From positions 1 to 38,783 of the forward strand of contig NZ_NPML01000014.1 of assembly GCF_002252565.1 (NCBI RefSeq): DNA of 38,783 bases, given 5' to 3'. This DNA comes from Petroclostridium xylanilyticum. Its GTDB lineage: Bacteria > Bacillota > Clostridia > SK-Y3. The translations under genes were made by a program, and so were the position numbers. How positions within the stretch are numbered: the first letter of the stretch is position 1; every line of letters begins with the position of its first letter. Below the pieces are notes generated by a model that saw only the letters and a list, made by a program, of their open reading frames with translations, was not told where the DNA came from and searched no databases. Below are positions 9,029-16,350 of the stretch, in pieces.

Positions 9029-10648
9029 CTAAAAGCTGTTCCTGTATTCGGTAGGAGAAATACCCAAGTACTTTTTAAAACAGTAGCTAAAGTAGTTCGG
9101 TTCTGAATATCCCACCCTTTCGGCAATTTCGAAAGTCTTCATGTTGGTTGTCCTTAACAGCTCTTTCGCAGCCTCCATCCTTATTTGCAAAAGGTAGTTC
9201 ATAAATGTCATTTTGGTTTCCTTCTTGAATATGGAACTAAAGTAAGCAGGACTGATGTGCAGGCATTTGCAAACCTTGTTAATGGTGATATCACTTTCAT
9301 GATAATGGCTTTGTGCGTATTCTTTCGCCTTTTCTGCCAGAAGCTTGCATGTATCCTGTCTGTCTTTAGAAATATAGCTCATTATTTTGATACAGATTCC
9401 TGTAAGCCAATCCTTGACCGCCTCAATATCATTAAATTTATACAGTTCAACAAACAGATTGTAATTTGGTCCGAAGACATCTGCCATATCGACATTGGAA
9501 CCCTTGGCGGCCTTAAGAACGGTTGTCAACATTTCCAGCAGATATATCTGGTAATCTTTGAAGGAAGCTTTAACGTCAGTAATTTCTTCAAACAAACTAT
9601 CGATAGTTTCGGTAATTTCCTTAGCTGTGCCTACTTTTATACAACTGGTAAGCGCGTGCTCTTTAAGTTCGTCAAACTCTATCTTATCCACACACCGGGG
9701 CTCGACATCCTCTATCCAGATGATCCTGTTATTTCCGTAAACTAGCCTGTAATCAAGAGCCAATACAGCATTTTGATAGGAATATTTTATAAAAACAATA
9801 TCGTTGCAGACCGTGCCTACGCCAATTGTTACCGTGAATTTCAGGAATTTTTCGATACTCTGCCGTATCTCTTCAAGAGCGGAAAGGGTTTTATTCATGA
9901 CAGTATCACTGTCATCTTCCTCACAAACGGTTATAATGACAATATGGTCATTGTGTAAAAATACCGTCCCCAGGTTATATTTATTAACAATTTCATCGCT
10001 GATGTTCAATACGGCAAAATTTAAAAGCCCTTTATCTTCCGGCATATTAAAAGCCGTAGACTCAGAATTGACAGTATGGTAGTCAATACTCACAATGGAT
10101 GCAACAAAACCATTTCCATTTAAATTGATATTGTAGCTTTGTGACTTTTCTTTAATTTCAGCTTTTCCCAGTTTGCTTGTAATGAGTGAAGTCAGGAATT
10201 TTTCTTTTAAGACAGGCAAGCTTTTCCTGTAATGTTCCCTTAAAGCCTGCATATCTTCTTTTTCGGCTATCTCTTTGTCGATTTGGGATTTAACCTTTAC
10301 GAGTATTTCTATCATTTCATGGGATGAAACAGGTTTTAGCACATATTCCACTACATTTAGCTTAATAGCCTTCTGAGCATATTCAAATTCATCAAAACCG
10401 GTCAATATGACAATTTTGGTAGTAGGAAACTTTTCGCGCAACTGTTCGGCCAATTTTATCCCATCCATAAAAGGCATTTTTATGTCGGTTATCACAACGT
10501 CCGGCATGGTTTTTTCGGCAATTTCCAATGCCTCCCTGCCGTTTTCGGCTTCTCCTGCAATCTCGAAGCCATACTTCGCCCATTCAATCTTCTGAAGAAT
10601 ACCTTTTCTTACTTCTTCTTCATCATCTACAAGAATTAATTTGTACAT
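9029..10648 (-). CDS. YesN-type response regulator with AraC DNA-binding domain
   Basis: Response regulator (539 residues): receiver domain at 1-120 with acidic pocket D8-D9, phosphoacceptor Asp55 in VVITDIKMPFMDG and the conserved lysine in YVLKPVS; a long middle region; and a C-terminal AraC helix-turn-helix pair (about 435-539) ending with the YSEPNYFSYCFKKYLGISP signature. Two ATGs are adjacent (10651 and 10648); the second is better spaced from AGGAG. First gene of the regulator-kinase-lipoprotein operon, with a good promoter about 85 bases upstream. The likely target is the mgl operon downstream, an inference from position. Confidence 0.9.
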   Translation of the reverse strand: MYKLILVDDEEEVRKGILQKIEWAKYGFEIAGEAENGREALEIAEKTMPDVVITDIKMPFMDGIKLAEQLREKFPTTKIVILTGFDEFEYAQKAIKLNVVEYVLKPVSSHEMIEILVKVKSQIDKEIAEKEDMQALREHYRKSLPVLKEKFLTSLITSKLGKAEIKEKSQSYNINLNGNGFVASIVSIDYHTVNSESTAFNMPEDKGLLNFAVLNISDEIVNKYNLGTVFLHNDHIVIITVCEEDDSDTVMNKTLSALEEIRQSIEKFLKFTVTIGVGTVCNDIVFIKYSYQNAVLALDYRLVYGNNRIIWIEDVEPRCVDKIEFDELKEHALTSCIKVGTAKEITETIDSLFEEITDVKASFKDYQIYLLEMLTTVLKAAKGSNVDMADVFGPNYNLFVELYKFNDIEAVKDWLTGICIKIMSYISKDRQDTCKLLAEKAKEYAQSHYHESDITINKVCKCLHISPAYFSSIFKKETKMTFMNYLLQIRMEAAKELLRTTNMKTFEIAERVGYSEPNYFSYCFKKYLGISPTEYRNSF

Positions 10649-10734
10649 CATAACACTCCTATTATATTCAGTCCGGGTTTTAAAGTGCGATAAAATGCTA
10701 ATCGAGGTATAACCGGAAAGTATCTTTAAACAAT

Positions 10735-10763
10735 ATTATAATAATACCTATTGATTAAGTCAA
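10735..10763 (-). promoter_or_regulatory. SigA-type promoter of the regulator operon
   Basis: On the minus strand: TTGACT (10758-10763), 17-base spacer, TATAAT (10735-10740). One mismatch to consensus in total. The predicted transcript starts about 80 bases before the response regulator gene. Confidence 0.75.
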
Positions 10764-10776
10764 AAGATAATAAAGG

Positions 10777-10817
10777 AAAAACTCTAATTAAGCTTTGTTT
10801 GCTTAAATTAGAGTTTC
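10777..10817 (-). terminator. Terminator of the DUF554 gene
   Basis: AAACTCTAATTAAGC and GCTTAAATTAGAGTTT form a 15-bp stem with a single bulged base. On the minus strand the stem is followed by TTTTTCC. It lies about 45 bases after the DUF554 stop and upstream of the response-regulator promoter. Confidence 0.75.
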
Positions 10818-10861
10818 TAAATTTTTATCATGTATAAGTAGCTTAAAATTTTTCTATCATG

Positions 10862-11557
10862 CTACCGCATAACAAAAGTAACAATAATGCCGTATATCAC
10901 AGGAATAAAAATGGACGGAAGCAAATTCCCCACTTTTATTTTTTTAATTTCAAGCATTGTAAGTCCTATCCCGACAATAAGAATTCCGCCCACTGCTGAC
11001 ATTTCGGTAACAACCCAGTCCATAAGGACAGGTTGAAGATAAGAAGCAAGCAATGTAATAGCGCCTTGGTAAATCAAAACAGGGATAAATGAAAACATGA
11101 CCCCGAAACCTAAAGTAGAAGCAAATACCACAGCGGATACGCCGTCCAGGACAGATTTTGCATAGAGAATATCAGGGTTGTGACGTATTCCATCTTCAAT
11201 AGAACCTACAATCGCCATAGACCCGACACAATAAACAAGACTTGCAATAACAAATCCTTCAGAAAAAGTATTTGCTTTCCCATCCCTGTGTAAAAGTCCC
11301 TGTATCCACTTTCCAAACCTGTCCAGCTTATCTTCTATATCTGCCATTTCTCCAATAATTGCCCCAATAACAAGGCTGAAAATCGTAAGTAGTATCATTT
11401 GTCCTTTTAGTGCCATTGATAGTCCAATGATAATTACAGAAAGACCTATCCCCTGCATAATTGTATTTTTATACTTGTCCTTAATTGCTCCTCCAACCGT
11501 AGCACCAATCAGCCCACCTCCAATTACCGCTGCAGAATTTACTATAGTACCCATCAT
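10862..11557 (-). CDS. DUF554 family membrane protein
   Basis: Polytopic membrane protein (231 residues) of the DUF554 (YdfK-like) family, recognised from the N-terminal GTIVNSAAVIGGGLIGATVGG and the internal region CVGSMAIVGSIEDGIRHNPD. Seven or so hydrophobic helices fill the chain; the family is thought to be transport-related but has no established substrate. The start at 11557 follows GGAGG at nine bases; the next codon is also ATG. It is monocistronic, with its own terminator and a REP-like repeat just upstream. Confidence 0.85.
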   Translation of the reverse strand: MMGTIVNSAAVIGGGLIGATVGGAIKDKYKNTIMQGIGLSVIIIGLSMALKGQMILLTIFSLVIGAIIGEMADIEDKLDRFGKWIQGLLHRDGKANTFSEGFVIASLVYCVGSMAIVGSIEDGIRHNPDILYAKSVLDGVSAVVFASTLGFGVMFSFIPVLIYQGAITLLASYLQPVLMDWVVTEMSAVGGILIVGIGLTMLEIKKIKVGNLLPSIFIPVIYGIIVTFVMR

Positions 11558-11612
11558 ATTTCAAAACCTCCGTCCCTCTCATAAAATATCATATCAACCG
11601 CCACGCCAGTAA

Positions 11613-11641
11613 TGCGACAACCGAGAACCGTCCCCTGTCGC
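11613..11641. repeat. REP-like palindrome, copy 1
   Basis: GCGACA (11614-11619) and TGTCGC (11636-11641) flank a core whose minus strand reads GGGGACGGTTCTCGG. It directly abuts the stop of the glycosylase gene (11643). The upstream flank CATATCAACCGCCACGCC (11590-11607) recurs with one change at 22672-22689. Confidence 0.7.
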
Positions 11642-11642
11642 T

Positions 11643-12512
11643 CTATCTTCCTATCTTTAATTCCCGTGCATAGTAGAACAAATACTGTTGTGCAAAACCT
11701 GCCAGGTTACCATATTGTTCAGCCGAATACCTTTGCACGTCTTTTATTGAAACATCCTCGCCAAGGTAGAAATGTCCCATTACTCTCCTTACCCAAACAT
11801 CTGTGGGAAATACATCATATTTTTGCAGAGAAAACAGAAGAATACAATCTGCTACTTTGGGACCTATCCCTTGTACTTTCATCAACTCTTTTCTTGCCGC
11901 TGAAGAATCCAGTTCCTTCAATTGGTCCAGTACAATCCGCCCTTCACAAACCGCACGGGCTGCATCCAAAATATATTTACACCGGTAGCCGCTTCTACAA
12001 AAAGCAAGGTCATCCATTGTTTTATTATATAGATCCTGCGGCTGTGGGAAACTATAATAAACTTTATCACCAAACCCTATAGGTTGTCCATACCTCTCAC
12101 TAATATTTTTTATAATTTTTTTAATTCTTGGAATAATATTGTTGGATGATATGATAAATGAAACAAGACATTCCCATGTTTCCTGATTTAATATGCGTAT
12201 GCCCCAACCATAACTAACCGCTCTTTCTAAAACTTCATCCTTACTCAATCTGTCTTTAATTGCACCGTAGTCTCTTTCCAGGTCAAAGTAGTACTTCCAA
12301 AAATTATGAAAATCTTCCAGACGGGTATTTTTGATAACAAGTAAACCTTTATTAATTTTTAAATTAATTACCTTCCCATATGCCACTCCTGTGTAGCTGC
12401 CATCCTGTTCTCTATCCCATCTAAAGCATTGGCCGCATTCAAAAGTGTGGGTAAGGTTGAAGTCCTTGATGCCTTCTATTACCACTTGATTATTATATTG
12501 ATATGCTTTCAT
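11643..12512 (-). CDS. 8-oxoguanine DNA glycosylase, OGG1 type
   Basis: DNA repair glycosylase/AP lyase (289 residues) that removes oxidised guanine. The sequence shows the OGG1 N-terminal domain with FECGQCFRW, the QETWECLVSFIISSNNIIPRI segment, a helix-hairpin-helix VQGIGPKVADCI carrying the catalytic lysine, and the catalytic aspartate in FPTDVWVRRV. I start it at ATG 12512, where the family N-terminus (MKAYQYNN) begins. The frame extends 43 codons further upstream, but that part is hydrophobic and unlike the family, and it includes a periodic repeat array. No partner genes of the repair pathway are adjacent. Confidence 0.88.
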   Translation of the reverse strand: MKAYQYNNQVVIEGIKDFNLTHTFECGQCFRWDREQDGSYTGVAYGKVINLKINKGLLVIKNTRLEDFHNFWKYYFDLERDYGAIKDRLSKDEVLERAVSYGWGIRILNQETWECLVSFIISSNNIIPRIKKIIKNISERYGQPIGFGDKVYYSFPQPQDLYNKTMDDLAFCRSGYRCKYILDAARAVCEGRIVLDQLKELDSSAARKELMKVQGIGPKVADCILLFSLQKYDVFPTDVWVRRVMGHFYLGEDVSIKDVQRYSAEQYGNLAGFAQQYLFYYARELKIGR

Positions 12513-12626
12513 GCCATTATTCCACCCCTTTATATTTTGCTCATTATCATTTATAATAACAAATAATAAGTAATAAATAAACCAAGGTGTTAGAGTGCAG
12601 TATAGAATGGAAACCTGGATTGCATC

Positions 12627-12661
12627 CTCCCCACTCTCCACTGTCCACTCCCCACTAATAG
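12627..12661 (+). repeat. Heptamer array (CTCCCCA type)
   Basis: Five consecutive 7-base units: CTCCCCA, CTCTCCA, CTGTCCA, CTCCCCA, CTAATAG. Located between two divergent genes, 16 bases before the DUF6062-type start. Similar units recur at 22855-22889 and 35615-35649. The rest of the 12513-12676 gap is AT-rich without other visible structure. Confidence 0.7.
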
Positions 12662-12676
12662 AAAGGCAGAGAACAA

Positions 12677-13450
12677 ATGAAGGAAAAAATATATACCATC
12701 CCTGTCATGGATGCATTTCGGACTGATTGTGAATGTCCAATATGTATCTTGGAAAAAAAACTTGAAGATGATGCGGTTGAATACACACTAGGCCCTTCGA
12801 TGATGGAGCCGGATAGTCGAATAGAATCTAACGAGAAAGGTTTTTGTAACAAGCATTTCAAGCTTCTATACGGACAGAAAAACCGGTTAAGCCTGGCTTT
12901 AATCATCGATACACATTTGTCAGAAACTAATCATAAATTATCTTCTTATTTTAAAGGAAAGTTGGAAGCAATCCGTCAGGAGAGCAACCTGCATCTGGCT
13001 AAAAATCTCTTAAATAAATTTTCATCCAAATCTTCTCAATCTATAAATGTAACTGAGCAACTTGTAAATTTTATTGATGATTTAGAACATAAATGTGTTA
13101 TTTGTGAAAAAGTTGCACATACTATGGAAAGATATATAGATGTGATATTTTATCTCTGGAAAAAAGAAGAAGAGTTTAAAGGTATTTTTAAAAATTCTAA
13201 GGGTTTTTGTATCCACCACTTTAAAATATTATTAGAAGGTGCAAAAAAACACCTTGGGCAGCAGGACTTATCCTTATTCCTTCTTGACCTGCTTCCGCTC
13301 CAATTGGAACACCTTCAGCGTGTACAGCAGGAAGTAAACTGGTTTACCAAAAAATTTGACTATAGATACAATGATGCACCTTGGGGGAATTCCAAAGATG
13401 CTGTTCCGCGTAGTATTGAAAAGATAGTTGGCTATTCGCGATTAGAGTAA
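12677..13450 (+). CDS. DUF6062-type protein with two Cys/His motifs
   Basis: Cytosolic protein (257 residues) of unknown function resembling the DUF6062 family. It is an internal tandem repeat. Each half has CPIC or CVIC near its start and a GFC-x2-HF motif about 50-70 residues later (CECPIC...KGFCNKHFKLL and HKCVIC...KGFCIHHFKILL), so each half probably binds one metal ion, most likely zinc. No membrane segment or signal. The ATG at 12677 is preceded by AAAGGCAGAG. A short HMA-like gene follows 26-40 bases later in the same direction. No function is assigned. Confidence 0.75.
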   Translation: MKEKIYTIPVMDAFRTDCECPICILEKKLEDDAVEYTLGPSMMEPDSRIESNEKGFCNKHFKLLYGQKNRLSLALIIDTHLSETNHKLSSYFKGKLEAIRQESNLHLAKNLLNKFSSKSSQSINVTEQLVNFIDDLEHKCVICEKVAHTMERYIDVIFYLWKKEEEFKGIFKNSKGFCIHHFKILLEGAKKHLGQQDLSLFLLDLLPLQLEHLQRVQQEVNWFTKKFDYRYNDAPWGNSKDAVPRSIEKIVGYSRLE

Positions 13451-13490
13451 TAAAAAAAACAAAAGCATATTAAAATTGGAGGTAATAAGA

Positions 13491-13709
13491 ATAGAAACTA
13501 CGGAAATTATTGTTAACGCAGGAAAACTTAACCAAGAAAATATTCATGCAATCAAAAATCAGATAACATCACTCAACAGTATAGGCAGGGTAATAATCAA
13601 GCCATCAAGGAAGAGTATAACTGTTGTCTATGACGCTAGGGTAGTAAGCAAAAATGAGATTGTTAGTGCATTAAGGCAAATAGGGTATAGTATTAATCGT
13701 ATTAAATAG
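13491..13709 (+). CDS. Small HMA-like protein without the CxxC motif; unusual start
   Basis: About 72 residues with the beta-alpha-beta-beta-alpha-beta pattern of heavy-metal-associated domains (ETTEIIVNAG..., SITVVYDARVVSKNEIVSALRQIGY). The usual GMTCxxC metal loop is replaced by NAGKLNQEN, so metal binding by that loop is unlikely. The frame has no ATG or GTG start. GGAGGT (13478-13483) is followed at seven bases by ATA at 13491. The only other candidate is TTG at 13476, which overlaps the ribosome binding site itself. An AUA start, or a lost ATG, is therefore suspected. Partner of the gene upstream by position. Confidence 0.55.
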   Translation: METTEIIVNAGKLNQENIHAIKNQITSLNSIGRVIIKPSRKSITVVYDARVVSKNEIVSALRQIGYSINRIK

Positions 13710-13750
13710 TGCGACAAGTGCGACAAGGGACAGTTCTCGTTTGTCGCACT
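13708..13750. repeat. REP-like palindrome, copy 2
   Basis: GTGCGACAA occurs twice in tandem (13709-13717, 13718-13726) and in inverted form at 13741-13749, around a core GGGACAGTTCTCG. The inner 28 bases match copy 1 at about 24 positions. It may terminate both the HMA-like gene and, from the other side, the P-loop gene. Confidence 0.7.
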
Positions 13751-13751
13751 T

Positions 13752-13830
13752 CTCAGGAAAACGAAAAGTCTCGAGGTCATTTTAACAGTCGAAGAAGCAG
13801 CGAAGTATGCAAACCTTAACCTCAATCCGA
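13752..13830 (+). pseudogene. Possible remnant of an excisionase-type HTH coding sequence
   Basis: One frame reads RKTKSLEVILTVEEAAKYANLN. LTVEEAAKYANL resembles the first helix of excisionase/MerR-like DNA-binding domains. There is no start codon or ribosome binding site, and the frame runs into the antisense of the next gene before a stop at 13857. Could be chance. Confidence 0.25.
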
Positions 13831-14649
13831 TTCCTGCTGTACAACAAGGGTCTTTATAGTAATATTGACCGCAAGGACATTAATAGCCGTATATTTTTCC
13901 ACGGCTTCTTTTACCTTTGCCTGAACTTCTTTTGCTGCTGAATGAAGAATAATACCATAATTGAACGTGAGTACTATATTAATTATCAAACCGGAGGATT
14001 TATTCTCCAGCCATATCCTATTTACTTTAGTTACATGAGGAATTTTGGTAATTTCATATTCGCATATTGTATAGATTACCTGATTAGAGATGGTATAATC
14101 GCCCATATAGCTGAATGTAGGTCTCACGACCGACTTATCAATAACAAGAGGATCTTCATCCTTACCCCTGCGTCGAAAAATTCTTAATGAATCGATAAAA
14201 TAGCCTGAAAAATCCTTTTTTATCTCAAAGGTAGGCACCGGAATAACGTGTTTTCCCTCTACCCTTCTCGCTGTCCTGGCTTTTTCAATTTCCTCCTGGT
14301 CAGCAACATCTTCTATATAAATCACTTTTGATATCGGTGGTAAATTCAAAGCTTTAATGATTGCTTCCACCATACCTAAAGAGGTACCTAAGATTAATAT
14401 ACCGGAGGGATTCTCAGTGGCTATAGCTTCTATAACCTGTTGTGCATGATCAGGTTCAATAAAAAGCGCCCGCCTTACCGAAGCCAGCTTAGTGTGTTCC
14501 TTCTTCGCAGAGAAGCCCGCTATTATCCTATTGCCTTTAATAAGCAACCCATCATCTATAATAAAATCAATATTATTCTCCTTTGCTACCCACATTGCCC
14601 TATAACTCTTACCGGAACCACTAGCTCCTATAAAAGCAACTATTTTCAT
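13822..14649 (-). CDS. P-loop NTPase fused to an Asp23/Gls24-like domain
   Basis: 275 residues. The N-terminal half is a P-loop NTPase with Walker A GASGSGKS at 8-15 and a likely Walker B at GILILGTS; the segment IDDGLLIKGNRIIAG follows Walker A. The C-terminal ~95 residues (from VVRPTFSYMGDYTIS) resemble Asp23/Gls24 alkaline-shock domains, with the family-like VTKVNRIWLEN and a tail of repeated hydrophobic strands. It starts at 14649 after GAGAGG, 12 bases after the rex stop, so it is in the rex operon and probably under redox control. Biological role unknown; nucleotide-dependent assembly at the envelope is a guess from the Asp23 relation. Confidence 0.75.
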   Translation of the reverse strand: MKIVAFIGASGSGKSYRAMWVAKENNIDFIIDDGLLIKGNRIIAGFSAKKEHTKLASVRRALFIEPDHAQQVIEAIATENPSGILILGTSLGMVEAIIKALNLPPISKVIYIEDVADQEEIEKARTARRVEGKHVIPVPTFEIKKDFSGYFIDSLRIFRRRGKDEDPLVIDKSVVRPTFSYMGDYTISNQVIYTICEYEITKIPHVTKVNRIWLENKSSGLIINIVLTFNYGIILHSAAKEVQAKVKEAVEKYTAINVLAVNITIKTLVVQQESD

Positions 14650-14661
14650 ACTAACCTCTCA

Positions 14662-15300
14662 TTATTCCATATTTTGAGTAATCTTATATGATAACGTCAT
14701 TAAGCTGTCACTTAAGTGTACGTTTTCCACTTGTACGGGACCAGTTAAATTAAGATCGGTATATGAAAAATTCCACAATCCCTTTATTCCAAGTTTAACC
14801 AGACGCTGTGCAACCTCGGAGACACCCTCTTTAGGAATTGCAAGAATACCAATATCAACTTTGTTCGACTTCATAAAGTCATCCAGGTCATCCATATGCA
14901 TTATTTTAATTCCACGAATTTCCTTACCTACAATTTCCCTGTTGACATCAAATATGCCAACCAACCTAAATCCCCTTCTTTCAAAACTAGTGTGATTTGC
15001 CAGCGCACGCCCAAGATTACCTGCACCGATAATAATAGTGGTATAACCATTATATAAACCTAATATATTGCCTATTTCTTTATATAATGACTCTACGTTA
15101 TATCCGTAGCCTTGCTGACCAAATCCACCAAAACAATTTAAATCCTGTCTAATTTGCGAAGCGGTGACACCCATTCTCTGGCTTAGTTCCTTTGAAGATA
15201 TCCTGGTAATATCATTTTTTAATAATTCCTCCAGATATCTGTAGTACCTCGGAAGCCTTCTAACAACTGCTATAGACACCTTTTTTTCATTATAATTCAT
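14662..15300 (-). CDS. rex: Redox-sensing transcriptional repressor Rex
   Basis: NAD(H)-responsive repressor of fermentative and respiratory genes, 212 residues (normal length). N-terminal winged helix (VVRRLPRYYRYLEELL, then ITRISSKELSQRMGVTASQIRQDL), then a Rossmann domain with GAGNLG at 92-97. The ATG at 15300 follows AAAGGAGTGATGGC. High NADH should release it from DNA. A consensus promoter 84-112 bases upstream is overlapped by a Rex-type operator, so it is expected to repress itself. First gene of a two-gene operon with the P-loop/Asp23 protein. Confidence 0.95.
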   Translation of the reverse strand: MNYNEKKVSIAVVRRLPRYYRYLEELLKNDITRISSKELSQRMGVTASQIRQDLNCFGGFGQQGYGYNVESLYKEIGNILGLYNGYTTIIIGAGNLGRALANHTSFERRGFRLVGIFDVNREIVGKEIRGIKIMHMDDLDDFMKSNKVDIGILAIPKEGVSEVAQRLVKLGIKGLWNFSYTDLNLTGPVQVENVHLSDSLMTLSYKITQNME

Positions 15301-15383
15301 GTGCCATCACTCCTTTTACATCACAATAATAGTGCCAGTTTCGTAAAAAACAATTTAAACTCCTGACACAACATGTCTGACTA

Positions 15384-15412
15384 ATTATACATTATTGTTA
15401 ATATATTGTCAA
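15384..15412 (-). promoter_or_regulatory. Consensus promoter of rex with overlapping Rex operator
   Basis: Minus strand: TTGACA (15407-15412), 17-base spacer, TATAAT (15384-15389), a perfect SigA promoter. On the plus strand TTGTTAA-N4-TTGTCAA (15395-15412) matches the clostridial Rex consensus TTGTTAA-N4-TTAACAA at 12 of 14 positions and covers the -35 box and spacer. Confidence 0.8.
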
Positions 15413-15510
15413 TATCTGTATATCTCCTCTAACAATGCTGCTACGTTATGTAGTATTACCTCACTTTTTACATTTAAACAAATTCACATGGTTTTGCTCC
15501 TCACAATAAC

Positions 15511-15550
15511 ACAAATAAATGCAGAAGGCAGTCCTTCCAGACTACCTCCG
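15511..15550 (-). terminator. Possible terminator of the GntR gene
   Basis: AGGCAGTC (15526-15533) pairs with GACTACCT (15540-15547), one G-U pair, followed on the minus strand by a T-rich stretch (TTTATTTG). Lies just after the gntR stop. The 15413-15510 part of the gap shows nothing else. Confidence 0.5.
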
Positions 15551-15555
15551 CCGTA

Positions 15556-16236
15556 TTAAATTTCATTATTCATTTTTATTCGCGCTATCAAGTTCGCACT
15601 TGCATTTTTTACATGTTCATAGGTAAGTTTTTCCGCCCTGTCACCATCTCGGTCAATAATTGCCTGAAGTATTGCCTTATGCTCTTCCAATGCTTTTTTT
15701 GCTCTACCCGGGGTTTCAAAAGAAGTGCCTCTCGCTCTCTTTATATAATGGTGGAATGTAGATAGAGTATGTCTTAAAGGCTTGCTTTTACATGCTTCAT
15801 ATATCAGCTCGTGAAATTTCGAGTCAAGCTTTTGAAGATGCTGCATATCGTTCTTGTTTGTATAAAATTCTGACAATTCCACCGACTCTTTTAGCTGCTC
15901 TATCTCCTCGGAAGTAATTTTTTCCGCTGCCCACCGTGCTGCAAGCCCTTCAATTAACATACGTATTGTATAAATATCTTCAATGTCCTGCGTGGAAACT
16001 CCTAATACAATAGCACCTTTATTTGGAACAGTTTTCACTAAACCTTCCAGCTCTAACTGTCTAATTGCCTCTCTAATAGGAGTACGACTTACCCCCAGTT
16101 CGTCAGAAAGCTTTGTTTCTATTAGACTATCTCCCGGTTGAAACTTGCCGTTTAGTATATCTTCTTCCAGTTCTTTGAATACTTTAGCCCTCAATGAATA
16201 GTTTTCATTATCTTGATCAATTTCTATTTTTCGCAT
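15556..16236 (-). CDS. GntR-family regulator, FCD (FadR-like) subgroup
   Basis: Transcription regulator (226 residues). N-terminal winged helix with ETKLSDELGVSRTPIREAIRQLELEGLV; C-terminal FCD domain with the IRMLIEGLAARWAAE helix and the metal-site histidines in FHELIYEA and the later EHKAIL. I start it at ATG 16236, eight bases after GGGGG; a GTG two codons upstream is too close to that site. It is the last gene after Re-citrate synthase, aconitase and isocitrate dehydrogenase and very likely controls them, responding to an organic acid such as citrate or 2-oxoglutarate (inference). Confidence 0.87.
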   Translation of the reverse strand: MRKIEIDQDNENYSLRAKVFKELEEDILNGKFQPGDSLIETKLSDELGVSRTPIREAIRQLELEGLVKTVPNKGAIVLGVSTQDIEDIYTIRMLIEGLAARWAAEKITSEEIEQLKESVELSEFYTNKNDMQHLQKLDSKFHELIYEACKSKPLRHTLSTFHHYIKRARGTSFETPGRAKKALEEHKAILQAIIDRDGDRAEKLTYEHVKNASANLIARIKMNNEI

Positions 16237-16258
16237 CGACACTTCCCCCGTAAATAAA

Positions 16259-16350
16259 GATTCAGACTCAGATTCAGATAAAATAAAAATTAAATTTTTA
16301 TAGTCTATAATCTGAATCTGAATATGAATCTCAATCTAAATCTTAATCCA
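16259..16350. repeat. Hexamer array forming a long hairpin
   Basis: Left arm of 6-base units GATTCA, GACTCA, GATTCA, GATAAA. Right arm of units ATCTGA, ATCTGA, ATATGA, ATCTCA, ATCTAA, ATCTTA. The arms are complementary and pair through TCAGATTCAGAT and ATCTGAATCTGA. The right arm runs into the stop codon of the isocitrate dehydrogenase gene. Confidence 0.7.

Noticed and set aside
12513-12641. 43-codon N-terminal extension of the OGG1-type gene
   Set aside because: It runs through a heptamer array and AT-rich DNA, is unlike the family, and ATG 12512 begins where homologous sequence begins.
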